This document shows, piece by piece, positions 35,501 to 47,900 of a DNA stretch of 64,000 nucleotides. A program made the position numbers and the translations under genes. The stretch's first letter is position 1, and each line of letters opens with the position of its first letter. The stretch comes from Anaeramoeba flamelloides. Its lineage: Eukaryota > Metamonada > Anaeramoebidae. The stretch covers positions 8,742,001-8,806,000 of the forward strand of contig JANTQA010000033.1 of assembly GCA_027625915.1 (NCBI GenBank), given 5' to 3'. The notes below the pieces were generated by a model that worked only from the letters and a program-made list of their open reading frames with translations, ran no database searches and was not told the DNA's origin.

Positions 35501-37937
35501 ATTGTTTTATATTCTGGTTCAATTTTTTGTTTTTTTATATTTAGGTATCGGAAAAACTTTTCAAAAATTGAAAATTCCTTTGAACTATAGTCATCCATGT
35601 CAAAATTGCTAATTTTGTCTGTAAATAGTTTCGTGATTGCACTTGAATTTAGTGTAGATTCTCCATCTATATTTACAAAATCAATATTAAATAGCCAATT
35701 AATCAATAAACTTTTGTCATTTTTTGAAATTGGTTTATCAATTAATATTTTCCATAATTGTTCTATATGCTTATATTGAAGGGGTACTTTGCAATTACAA
35801 GTCAAAAAATTAAAAAAATTCATTCGATAACTCATTTGCTTTTTGTGCTCGATTTGACCAACTAAAATGGTTTTTGAATCAATAAAAATGAATTCCTTTT
35901 CCTTTTCCTTTTCTTTGTCTTTTTCCATTTTTATATTTCCTTTTTCCTTTTTTTTATTTTCTTTTTCATTGTTTTTACATTCGTTAGTATTATCATTATC
36001 TACTTTAATTTTTATTTCATTTTCTTCATTTTTTGAAAAATTTCCATTTTTTAAATTATTTAAAGCAATTGTACCCAATTTCCAATATTGAGTAAACTCC
36101 TTAATGAAAGAATCAAAGAGATTATGCTTTTTTTCAAGTTGTCTCACCTTCATAATTAAATGATATTGTGTTTCTTGAATATTATGCTTTGATTTGGCTT
36201 CATAAATTAACAATGCTCTAATTAGTTCCAGCGATAGCAACACAGATTTTTGTTCATTAATATTTTTAATACAAAGATCAATATAATTTTTTCTTTCCAG
36301 TTTGAATTGTGGCATTTTTAAAATCTTTTGAAGATTTTCTCTTGCAAAGGTAGACAGATATACATCAACACCTGAATCTTCTTGGAACATGTCCCAAAAT
36401 AGTTTTAACCCATACGATTGGAAATTTTTTAATTTTTCGGATTTAATCCTTTTTAAGCATGCTTCCGTTATTGTATAAACCAAATCAATCAGGGGGAATT
36501 TATAGTCTTCCTTTTTCAGTTTTTTAATATATTTTTCAAAAATAAACATTCCCTCACTATCTCCGACATTACTAATATACCTTTTTAATTAATATATGCA
36601 ACCTTTCTCTAATTTCAATCGACAGCTTTTGATTTAAAGATTGGTTCCATAATTTCTTTAAAATTTTCCCATTTACTTTGTTCGCCCTCGACATGAATGA
36701 AAAAAATTGGTGATAATAATTCCAAGTATTCTGGTGAGATTTTCTCATCCAGATATATTTCAAGTATTTTTTTCTCAATAATGAAATTTGATAAGATCTT
36801 TTCCAATTCAACAGACGCAATTTGATTTCTTTTCCGTTTGGATTTACTTAAATCATGATCCTTGCTTTTGCTGATTAATTCGTTTACCTTGTTGATACTT
36901 GAATGAAATAAATATAATAATAAAGTGTCCTGCTCAACATATGGGTGATTCCCGCTCATCACACTCTCCTTTAATGAGAAAAAGAATTTTAAAGTGGAAA
37001 CCTTCGTTGTGACATAATCGGTATTCCTTCTTTGAATTTTTTCCAAATATTTCAAAATGCTTGAGATGATCTTTAATAGATTAATGGAATCTGGTATTAC
37101 ATTCCATAATTCAATCAGCCTTTCATATGCTAATTCTTGAATGTTGGCAGCAAGCTTTTTTATAAACTTAGGTTTCAAAAAATGTCTGACCATACATACG
37201 GCCCTGATCGAATATTTGACAATATCAATTTTATTTTTAAAAAATTCTGTGATTTTCTTTGGAGCTAAATTGGTAAAATCAAAGTTATCGAACAATGGCT
37301 TTGATAATAAATTACAGATCTTTTGAAACCCATTTTCCCTTCCAAACAATTCAATGTTTTCAAGTAATAATAACGGTGTATAATAATTCCTTGGTAAAAT
37401 GTATACGATTTTTGGTTTGCTTGATCCATGCAAAATCTGTTCCCTCAGCTTTTGGTTTTGCTTCCGACTTTTTTTGCTCTGGAATTCGATTTGAACTTTC
37501 TTTTTCTTTTGTTTCTTTTGTTGGTTCAGATCTTCATTGTCAGACCCTTCGGAGTCAGACTGGTAAAAGTTTAATGGCAACTCTTCCTTTTCAAAAAGCT
37601 CACGCTTGGTAAAATATACAAAATTGTTCTTCATCGAATTCAATGTATAATCATATTGATAAACACTTTGAGTGAATAAGGTCAGAATCAATCGGCTAAC
37701 CTTCCCCCTTGGATCATTTGGGAGTAGCTTTAAAACCAAATGGATCGATCTTTGGAAAAAGTTGTTGATCTGCTTCACAATTTTAGGATTTGCAAACCTC
37801 GAGTTTTTCTTTAGTGCACTTAGAAATGCATAAATACCTAGCTCATCAAAAACTTCTTTTTGTTCCTCAGTTCCAATCGTCCCATTGAGAGTTGCAATTA
37901 AATATTCATTTGCTAAACTAATGCCTCGTAAAAAATC
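29581..37937 (-). CDS. giant USP-family deubiquitinase (USP9X/USP24/USP34-like), frame-disrupted
   Basis: A roughly 2,780-codon minus-strand coding region for a ubiquitin-specific protease that removes ubiquitin from proteins. The Cys box reads GLTNQSATCYMNSVLQQLY (catalytic Cys codon 32643-32645), CSRC is half of a zinc finger, LILHLKRFDFD follows, and the His box is VHSGTHNFGHYYSYIRD (catalytic His codon 31695-31697). Upstream are long helical, armadillo-like regions and a ubiquitin-like stretch near 34750-34880. Downstream is a helical tail ending at 29581. This order and size fit USP9X/USP24/USP34. Coding sense jumps frame near 36640, 36580, 34420-34490, 33685, 33390 and 31505, mostly at A/T runs, and meets in-frame TAG (30736-30738) and TAA (30649-30651). 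It is either a decaying gene or a sequence with uncorrected homopolymer errors. The 5' end is uncertain; a possible acceptor lies just upstream of 37937. Confidence 0.85.
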
Positions 37938-38211
37938 AATTTTTTTGGCTATAGTGAGGCAATTAATTGAAAATATTTTTTTTTGTTTTTGTTTTTTTTT
38001 TTTTATTTTTTTTTTTTTTGAGAAAATTTTGGAGAAAAAAGAAACAAAACAAAAAGGGGTATTTGTTGAATGATTGTATTCAAATAGGTAACATATTTTC
38101 AGTTAAAAAGAAAAAGTTATTCAAAAATTAAAGTGAGAAAGTTTTTATTATCATAGACTTATTTAACGAAGATTTTGAAAGATTGTCATAAGAAAAAAAA
38201 TATATTCTTTT

Positions 38212-38652
38212 TTATTTTTTTTGTTTTTTTGAAACAAAAAAGAACTGAGGGTAGTTGTTGTACTCTTCCAATACTATTAAAAACTTCTTTTTTATTTTTT
38301 TTTGAAACAAAAAAGAATCGAAAGACACTAAAAAAATTAGAAAAAAAACAATGAACAAACATTTTTTTAATTTATCACGGATTGTAACAAGCTCAACTTT
38401 AAATGAATCTAAATCTTCAGAGTCTACAGGCTCGGATTCTTGATAAGACAAATAACCGATCTGACCTTGGTTTTGAACATTTTTAATATATTTATTCCTT
38501 CCTCCGCCACTATTGTTGGTGTTATTATTGACTTGTCGATTCATTAAATCGTTGTCGAAATTTGGGTTGTCCAAACCTGAATAAAAGTCATTTTGTGTTG
38601 AAGTGTAATTTTGTGTTTGGTATGCTCCTTGGTTCCAAAATTGGTTCGACAT
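38212..38652 (-). CDS. unidentified protein with Gln/Asn-rich N-terminus and one membrane segment
   Basis: Frame from ATG 38652, 146 codons. The first 75 residues are rich in Asn, Gln, Tyr and Gly (FWNQGAYQTQNYTSTQNDFY, SGGGRNKY), then an acidic-to-amphipathic helix (SEDLDSFKVELVTIRDKLKK) leads into a hydrophobic stretch. This layout loosely resembles the cytosolic N-terminus of YIPF/Yip1-type Golgi proteins, but the rest of such a protein is missing, so I do not assign it. The last 40 residues are coded by poly-A/T rich DNA and may instead be intron. It lies on the same strand just upstream of the USP locus and could be its first exon or an independent, possibly truncated gene. Confidence 0.5.
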   Translation of the reverse strand: MSNQFWNQGAYQTQNYTSTQNDFYSGLDNPNFDNDLMNRQVNNNTNNSGGGRNKYIKNVQNQGQIGYLSYQESEPVDSEDLDSFKVELVTIRDKLKKCLFIVFFLIFLVSFDSFLFQKKIKKKFLIVLEEYNNYPQFFFVSKKQKK

Positions 38653-38887
38653 TGCAATGAATTTCTTTGATCACAGGCAAAATAAAACCAATTTGAAGAA
38701 AAATTTGAAGAAAAAAAATGATCTTTTAAAAGGATAGACGATCACACCAAAATATTGGCTATCTCAATTTAACAAACTCTATCGTCTCTTTAATAAACTC
38801 ATTTTGGACAGAAATATAAGCCTCTTGATCTTTGTTACAAAAAAAATAATTTAGGTTGGGTTAGAACATTTTTTACAATAATTTTAA

Positions 38888-40083
38888 GGAAATAAGTACA
38901 TTTTACCATTTTGAAAAATTTTTACTCAGAGAACATTAGTGATAAAAATTTTTTGACCGCATCCAGATATTGAAACTTTAAAACCAAAATACCATTCCCT
39001 GCTCTATTTGTGAAAAAAACCCAAAGTAATTCAGAGTTGAATCTATCTTTTCTCGATTTTTTTGATTGAATTTTAGGTTCTATTCAATTTAGTTTTGGAT
39101 CTAGAAATGTGTTTATCCAAATGAGTAAAATTAATCCAAAGAGTAAACCAAAAAAATAGACCCTAAAAGGTGTGTCTTTGAAACAAATATTTTCTTTTAG
39201 AAGACCAAACAAAAAAGATCCACTTTCAAATAAATTTGTTGAAATCAAGAATGAAGAAAAAAATATCAACTAAAGCCTATTTTTGAAGATTGGTTTTCAT
39301 TTTCTTCTTATTTTGTATGAATACAAGCAATTCATCATCTTCAATTTCTAACACTATTACTTTTTATTGTTATTTTAAAAAACATTTTTTTATAAATCTC
39401 CTTTCAAAATTCTTTTTTTAAATCTTTTTATCAAACAATACCAAAATTAAGGATACTATTTCAAAAATTAAAATAAAGCTGTTGAATTCTTGGAAACAAA
39501 AAACAGTTACAAAAGATTCAATCCCAAAATAATTAAAAAATTCAAGAAAATATTTCAATCAGAATTCAGAATTATTTTGAGATATAATTTGAATAGAAAA
39601 AAAATAATTTATAAAATCAAACAAATTTAATCCAATAGATCTATATTTCTGAAGAGGAATTTTAAAAAAATATCCTATTTTTACTAAATATTACTAGAAT
39701 TAGATGAATTAAATGAAAATAGGAATTCAAAATTCATTTTAAAAATTCTTTATAAAGAAAAAGTAATTTGTTTCTCAAAAATTTCACTTACAAAATTATT
39801 TCCATGAAGAATTAAAAATAAAACCAAATAAAGAATAAGTAATTATATCAAATAACCCAGATCAGATCAAGAAATAAAAGATATTTATTTGATTTTTCTT
39901 GATCAATCTTTTCATTTTTTTGATTTTTCATTATAGAGTTGGTATCGAAAAATATATTATACTAGGATATATTCCACTCTAGTATTTATTAAAATATCAA
40001 TTTATTTGGCTAAAGAAATGATTTGGAAAATTCAGATTCATATAAATTATGACACTTAAAATTTGAAAATTCAACTTATGCTC
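38888..40083 (+). mobile_element. TTAA-type repeat R1, full copy (1196 bp)
   Basis: TTAA on both sides (38884-38887, 40084-40087). The left end GGAAATAAGTACATTTTACC is mirrored by an eroded right end reading ACTTATGCTC. It matches 19556-20770 along its length, including GGTGTGT...TTGAAACAAAT, TTGTTGAAATCAAGAATGAAG and the TTTATTAAAATATCAAT segment near the 3' end. No recognisable transposase. Confidence 0.82.
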
Positions 40084-41940
40084 TTAAAGTTTGTTTTTGA
40101 CTGACTAAAAAAAGAATAAAAATAAAAAATCAGAAAGAGACTTTTAATGATTTAATAATTGGTCTCCCAAAACATTTTGATTGTATTTGTTATACTATGA
40201 TTTATCATTCAATGAAAAAATTCATTATAAATGAAATAATGGTATTTGAATGACAAATGACGAAAAAATTTTCACTTCACGTTCCTTTTTATCTGATACT
40301 CAAAATAGTTTTTCAAGTAATTAAGTGTAATTTGTGATTTTTTTTTTTACGTTTGATGAATTTTTCAAGATAAATAGGTATATATTGGGTGAACTCTAAA
40401 TCTAAAATTAAAAGTTAGATTCCCAAATTGAAAAAAGGATAATCAAGAAAATTGTCTCCCTTTTAAATTTTACATATCAGTCAATTTTTTCAAATTCTTT
40501 GATGATCTCTTTTTTCTTATCAAAAAATCTTAATTTATAATAAAAAGATCTGAAAGAAAATGAAAATAAGTCTAAATTTATCCAATTAAAAATATATTTA
40601 TTCTTACTGTTATTTGTATTCTAAATGGGACAAAATTTTCATTTTCCTTTTCCATATTTTTCTTAAATAAAAAGAGTTTTCTCAGAAGTGTGTTTTTATT
40701 TGTGATCTATTCTCAAAGGGAAATAAAAAATTCAGTGAAAATTTATCCCCATTTATAATTCAAATACCAGTATTGGATCCCCAAAGCAAAGAAGATACCT
40801 TTTTTTGGATTAGGAAATTTATTTTGTACTTTATTCATTTTACAAGATAATGGTTGATTGGGTTTAGAGTTTCCATAATTTTGACAAATAGTTTGGCAGT
40901 ATTTTAGTTTGTTGTGAGAATTTTTATTAACATCAAATAAGAAAACCAAAATAAAATTATTTTCATTTTTTTTTATTTTTTAGATTTCAAAATATGGAGT
41001 TTTCTTTTGTCAATTAAAATTGATTTCTAAATCAAATACCTTTATAAAATATTGATAAACCAACATTTACCTCTTTCCATGACTGTTTCAAAACTTTTTG
41101 ACTCACACTTTTTTAAAACAACTTTAAAATAAAAAGATGAAATTAAATTAAATATATAAATAAAATTTTGAAAAAATTAATATACAAAATGGGGTTATTA
41201 TTAAGAATAAATAATTTAAAAAATTAATCATAATTAACTTAATATATAATTATTACATTAATATATTTAGTTATATTTAGATTATATTTTTTTTTTAATC
41301 AAAGATAATATATATTTTCTGTAATTATTATGTGTTAAGAATATATTTTAGAATAGTGATGAAAAAAAAAAAAAAAAAAAAGGAATTATTTGTTAAATTG
41401 GCTGAGTTTGTAAGAAATCAACTTATATGAGGCTAAATTTTTTATTAGTAGATAAACTTTGAGATTCATTTTTTTTTTTTTTTTTGATAATTTGAATACT
41501 ATTTTGATTGTTCTCTAGAATTCATAAAAAAAATCCCCATCTGGAATCAAAAGCAATTGATATCATTTGTTTCTTATGAAAAAGATAAATAATTTTCCAA
41601 TTAACTTCAAATATATGATTTGTTTTTAAAGTAAACTATTTTTGTTTAATAGTTTTATAAATTAATCCAAATTTTGCATAACATTACTATTTAATTACTT
41701 GTTTCTTTTACAAATTCATATTTATTTTAATTTATTATTTTCAAAAATTGTTAATAAAGATTTTTGCTTAAATCCAATTTAATTCATAATTGTTTCACTG
41801 CTTTATTTCTTCTAAACATTGTATTAAGAATACAATTTAATAACAAGACTCTACAATTAAAAACATTCTAAGGAATTTCAAATTATATTTCCCACAATTC
41901 GTTATTGAAAAATATGAGATATATTTTTTGTGAATTAAAT
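40084..41940. other. intergenic, AT-rich, one small MITE
   Basis: Apart from the R5 element at 40616-40771 and its eroded flank near 40260-40340, nothing is recognised. Poly-A and poly-T runs near 41360 and 41470. The left part is the 3' flank of the RGS receptor gene. Confidence 0.5.
40616..40771. mobile_element. small MITE family R5, copy a (156 bp)
   Basis: Ends ACTGTTATTTGTATTCTAAA and, on the other strand, ACTGGTATTTGAATTATAAA. It matches 48388-48557, and a left-half copy is seen near 60148-60230. Confidence 0.7.
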
Positions 41941-44900
41941 TTATCTGAAAATCTTTTCGATTAACTTTGAATTTTCGGAACCAATAATGTCAATATCATG
42001 ATCATTTTTGTCATCTATTTCTATTTGATTTGATAAACATTTTAACGGGTCCCTGATTTTTTCTTGTATTAACATTTCTTTATATATTTTTGATTCTAAG
42101 AATAAAGGATAAGAATTTGAAAACATTAAATAAATAATTTCATCCTCAGCCTCGTTTAAAAGCATAATATTTGAGGGGTCAGATCTATAGTTATTTTTTA
42201 ATTCCTTAGAACACTCATAACTTAAATTAACTTGGCAGATTGAACCAGGCTTTATAAATTCATCAAAAATTTTTTTTGACATTTTTTTCCTTTTTCTTTT
42301 CATTTTTTGATTTTTAAATGTCCTAACCAAACGAATAAACATAATATTTTCAATTGAATAGTTTCGTTGAGCAAACAGCATCCAATAAACCACGAGTTTT
42401 TTATGTGATATGATATCAAGAAAATTCTTATATGTATCAATCGTTAAAAAATCATCAAAATCAACAACACCCCCGCCGCCATTCTCACTATTAGTCCTGT
42501 CCCCAAGGAGTGTATCAATCCCGTCATCGTCTTTATCATCATTAATATTTTTATTAGTAGTATTTCCTTTCATTTGATTTTTATAATGAATTATCAATTT
42601 TTTTTTTCTCTCTCTTTTATAGCTAATATAAATTGGTATTCCATTTGCAATTGAGTTAATCATAACCTGGTAAATTATTGTAGAAATTAATATCAAGTCT
42701 AAACTTTTAGTCATAACCCCTATCAAATTCACTGGGCTGTAAAATATGGTAGTAATTAAAATGAAAATCATCTCGTTTCTAATAAAAAAATTATCTTTAA
42801 TGCCCCGTATTAAAAATAAAGCAATTATCCAGATGAATAAATTTAAAGCAAAAATTATATTAAATGGTAAATTAAAAATTGAAGCATCCATTTCAAAAAA
42901 ATCTTCCATTGTTTTCATTCTTGTCCCGTAATATAAAATCATTGATAAAAGACTATATACGAAAAAAAATAGAAAGAAATTGATGAATAATCTTTTTTCT
43001 GAAACTCTTGATTGATTTAAAAAAAAGTTTGTTTCAAGTTTGCTAAGTCCTTCCTTTTTTTTCACTACACAATCCTTAACAATCGTCTGTTCGCCAACCT
43101 TGGGTGAGTCTGATTTTTTATTAATATTATGTGTTTTTAAGTATAATCTCTTGACCTCAATTAATTTATTTCTATTGATTTGATATATTGTTGAATTAAT
43201 TTAAAATAAATTTAGAAATTATTAATACTTTTAAAAAATGAAAAAGAATAATTTTTTTCTATTAAAATTTTGTCCATTTTTTCATTTAAAATTCGTCCTA
43301 ATGATTGTTTAAAAATAGGATTTTTTTGAGTTTAAACACTCTAGATAAAATTCTTTTTTGATAGTTTGGAATTTTTATTTTTTTGAATTTTGAAACTTCA
43401 AAAGTTAAAATTAATAAGTTTGTATCGTAAATTGAAAGATTTTTTATTCTTTATTCTTTTTACTTTTTCCGAATTCCCCTTTTTTTAATTGTTTGTGTTC
43501 TTTTTTTTTTTTTTTTATTTTTTTGGGGAGGAAAAAGAAATAAAACAATCATTATAAGAATTGATATACTTGATCTTATTTGATCTTAAACTTAAATGAA
43601 CTGGACTTATCAAACCGAAGTATAATGAATCAACCTTTCAATATAATGGACCGAGTCGGTACTTGGACTAGGTTAATGCTGTAAAATCAGTATCTTGTAT
43701 GGGATTTTGGGGAAACATTATTTAGGAAACTAAAAAAAAAAAACTTACAAAAAAAAAAAAAGCAAACCAATAAAAAGAATATTTTTAAAAACAAATTCTC
43801 TATTTTTGAAAATTGGTGCTTGATATGTTGATTATATCTATAATAGTTCTAATTTAAAATTTAATAAAGATTCATATTTCATTTGATCTATAGTTGGTCA
43901 AATATTTAGACCTCTTTATTAAAATAAATTATGGTGGCGATCAAAAATATTTTACATAAAAAGGAAACAACCACCAACCCATTCAACTCTTGGGGCACAA
44001 AAAAAAACTTTTCACTGAAGTTTTTTCTTTTTTCTATTATTTTTTGGCTCTTTTGTTTATTGCTTTTCTTTCTCCTTTTCTTGTCTTATTTTAAAAAGAT
44101 TGATTTTTTTTGCATTTTTTGAAGAAAAGATATCCTATGAGTTATAATCTTATAAATGTATTATAGCTTGGATAAAAAAAATAATAAATTTTATTTTAGA
44201 GTTTCAGGAAGTGTCGTAGAGTGCCTTCAAGTGTCTAGAGTGTCTAGGTTTTCCAGAATTCAGAAGAATTGAGTAAAATCTTTGATTTATGCAATTCTTT
44301 TGAATTCTGGAAAAGTTAAGGGTTTTTTTTTTGTTTTCTGTTTATTTGTGAAGTGTTCTAGGTTTTTTTACTTTAGAAATAAATTTAAAATTTATTTAAT
44401 TTTCGGTTTATTCCTCAAATTACAAACAAAGGCAACGGCAAGCAGGAGACTATTTTGTTGAATCACCTCTCTTCAATAATAATAATAATAATAAATTCAC
44501 AAATTGGTCATTTTCTCAATTATTTTATCATAATAAGAATAAATTTTTTATCTTTGTTCTATTTTTTTACTGGTTGAATTTTCTCTTTATTTTGTGAAAA
44601 GTTATAAATAAAAAAGAACAAGTGGTTACTCGCTAATAATGAGATACCAAAACAAACAAGTATGATGTAGAGTGAAAATAAAAAAGAAAAGGCAAAGGCA
44701 GAAAAAAAACAAATGGTTAAAAAAAACCAGAGTAAAAAGAAAAAAGAAATTACAATAATTAAACAACTACATCCCAAATGAAGCTTCATGATCAATTATC
44801 AAATAAAATTAAATTAACGAAAAGTATTCTGTCAGTGATTTTGGATGTTCTTAATTAAAGTAGCATTTTTTTTTTTTTTTTTTTTTGATTTTTATCAATT

Positions 44901-47900
44901 ACTTTTAAAATCCCTTTTTAAATTTCTTTTTTTTTTTCTTGCAATATTCTTTTTTCAATTTTTTTCTTTTCAATTTTTTAAACATAAAGAAAATTTTGGT
45001 ATGTCTTTCCCATGGATAATTATGTAATCTATGATTTTATGCTTAAATTGCCTTTAGAAATTTTTAGTAAAAGAAAACATATGGTGTAATTTACACTTCT
45101 TTAATCATAATAATTAAAAAAAAATCTTGAATTACAATCTCAAGAAAAGTTTAATATGATAGATTGAATTTAATCTAATGATGATTGTGAGAAAAGAGAA
45201 TTTTGTTGTATTGAAACTTTATGTTTTTCTTATTGAATTTTTATGAATTGTTTTTATCAATTTTTATTTTTGAAAAACAATGAATTTATTTTTCACTGAG
45301 GATCGATTAAAAAGAAGAATGTAATTATACAGTTAGTGTATACTATTTGCTGCAAATAAATGGAACAAAATTTTCATCCAGCTTTCCAAAAAAAGAATTT
45401 ACAAATAATGTAACTTTTCAAATTTTTTAATTCCTAAAAGTCAAGCTTAAATAAATAATGACCCTTTTAGAATTTCATTCTTTGAAGATTTATTTTAATT
45501 CTTGAGCTGTGATTTTTGGAGATGCTTTTTGGAAAGTTGAATGGAAATATTGATCTTTTTCTTACAATTAACATTATTTCAAAAAATAAATGAAATCCCA
45601 ATAAAATAAGGTGAATAATAATCTATTTTAATTTATTGTCTTGTTTTCAAATTTTATTGATTTGTTTCTTTTTTTAATTTTCTGATAATTTTCAATAGAA
45701 GAGATTGTCTAAATGTAAATATTTTTTTAAAAAATTTCGACAGAATAAACATAAAATATTTCAAAAAAGCTAAATCCTTTTCGAAAGTAAAAATTGATTG
45801 GAATTAGATAAACTATTATTGATCTTTTAAAATAATAAATGGAAAAAATTTGGTGTAATAGAGATAAAAAAAAGAAAGAAAGAAATATTTACTTATTTCC
45901 TGTATAAATAAACCTTAAACGTAATGTCCTGCCAATGTATATTAAAAAAAACATATTTGGAGAGATTTGAAACAGATAATAAAAGAAAAAATTATTTTGG
46001 GATTCAACTCGATCATAAATCCAAAGGGCGATTGTATACACAGTTCCCATAATAATAAATGATATATTTAATAATCTTGATCTAATCTATTTATATTTTA
46101 AAATTTTAGAAAAAATATTTTTGAATAAATTCAGAAAAACAAAGTTTATTTTGCAATTTATGTTTTTAATGAAATATTTCAAAATGTTTAAATGTGAAAA
46201 ATGTAATTATTTTTGATAATATTTGATCAATTGTTTAATAAGAAATGGTTAGATATATCTGCCTGTAATTTTCTTGTTTATTATTGATAAAATTATTTAA
46301 AAATTGACCCTTAAAATCGAATTTAATTGAGTTTCGAAAGATCAATCTTTTGCTGGGTATTGTTAAATATTTTGATTGGATATAACTCTTGAATCAATAA
46401 AAAACGAGCCTGCATTAAATTCTTTTAATTGATCAGTACCCATAGGAGTTAAGAGTGGATTCGGACACTTGAGATAAAAACAATGTAATAAAGTGGTCTT
46501 CTTGAATTGAAAATCAGTTTAAGAGATTGGCTTCTACTCAGAAGAAGTATACAATTGAAGTGTGATACTATTGAATGGTGAATCATACGAGTACCCCATG
46601 GTTCACATTTCTTGAAAAAATCTGATTTATATAATAGTACTAAAAGTTGATCTAATTCATTAAAAAAGATCATTATATTTAAAAAATTCACAGAATTTTT
46701 GGAAAATAATCTGCATTTCTTTTTTTTTTATTTTGAAGGGAGGAAATTAATTTCCTCTTACAGCCGTTAAGTTTTTTTAATTTGAGAAATAAAAAGAAAA
46801 TTTTTGAAATTTTCTTTTAATTTCTTGTATTAAAAAAAAAGTGCCGTTAAGTTTTCTTGAGTTTTCTATTTATTTGTAAAATCAATTGATTTTCGTTAGG
46901 TTTTTTCTAATTTTATAAATAAACAGAAAATTTTACTAATTTTTCGGTTTATTTCTTAAATTAAAAAAAAAAACCCTAAGTACTCCACAGCACTTGACGG
47001 CACTTCCCTAATATCTATATTTTTGTTGAGAAATTTCAAAAAAGAATCTTAATTTTTCTTTATCATTAACCAATGATAGGATAAATAATGAGTCTTTATT
47101 TTGAATAATATCAAATTTATTATTCTTATTATTCTTATTTATTTGGATTAATTCTTTAATTCAAATTTTTCGATTTTTTTTCATAGAATGAGTCATTCCC
47201 ATAAAAAAAAATCGATATCTTCATTTGTATCTAGGTTTGAATATTTTATATATAAATTACAAGATTTTGTTTTTGTTTTATTCTTATCATAAACATAAGA
47301 ATATCTATTTAAATAATTTGTGAAGTTTTTTAATTTTAAAATGGAAGGTAGAGTCCTTCCATTAAAATATTTTTGTCGTTAGGTTTTTTTTTTTTTTAAT
47401 TCAAAAAAATTGAGTAAAATCTTTGATTTTTCTCGATTCTTTTGGATCGTGGAAAACCACAGTTAGGTTTTCTTGATTTTTCTGTTTATTTGGAAAATCA
47501 ATAGATTTTTGTTAGAGTTTTTTTCAGGTTTTTTATTTTATTTGGAAAGTGTTCTAGGTTTTTTTGAGTTTTCTATTTATTCCGAAAATCAATAGATTTT
47601 CCATAGGTTTTTTTTTTTTTACTTTATGAATAAACCGAAAATTTTAATAAATTTTCGGTTTATTTCTAAAGTAAAAAAAACCTAGAACACTTCACAAATA
47701 AAATAAAAAACCCCAAAAAAACAGCAGTTAGGCTTTTTTTAATTTTTGAAATAAATAGAAAATTTCAAAAATTAAAGAAAATCTCAAAAAAACCGAGAAC
47801 ACTTAACAGAGTAAAACAGAAAAACTCAAGAAAACCACCGTTAGGTTTTTTTATTTCTCAGATTAAAAAAAAAACCTAGGCACTCTACAGCACTTGACAG

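Noticed and set aside
43931..44122. Plus-strand frame starting MVAIKNILHKKETTTNPFNSWG with one membrane-like stretch
   Set aside because: The first 27 codons look balanced, but the rest is poly-T coded Phe/Leu. It lies inside the RGS receptor intron on the other strand and no continuation was found. Left as an unproven possibility.
44559..44795. Minus-strand hydrophobic frame resembling two membrane helices
   Set aside because: It lies within RGS receptor intron 2, and the seven helices are already accounted for by three phase-consistent exons. The composition follows T-rich DNA.
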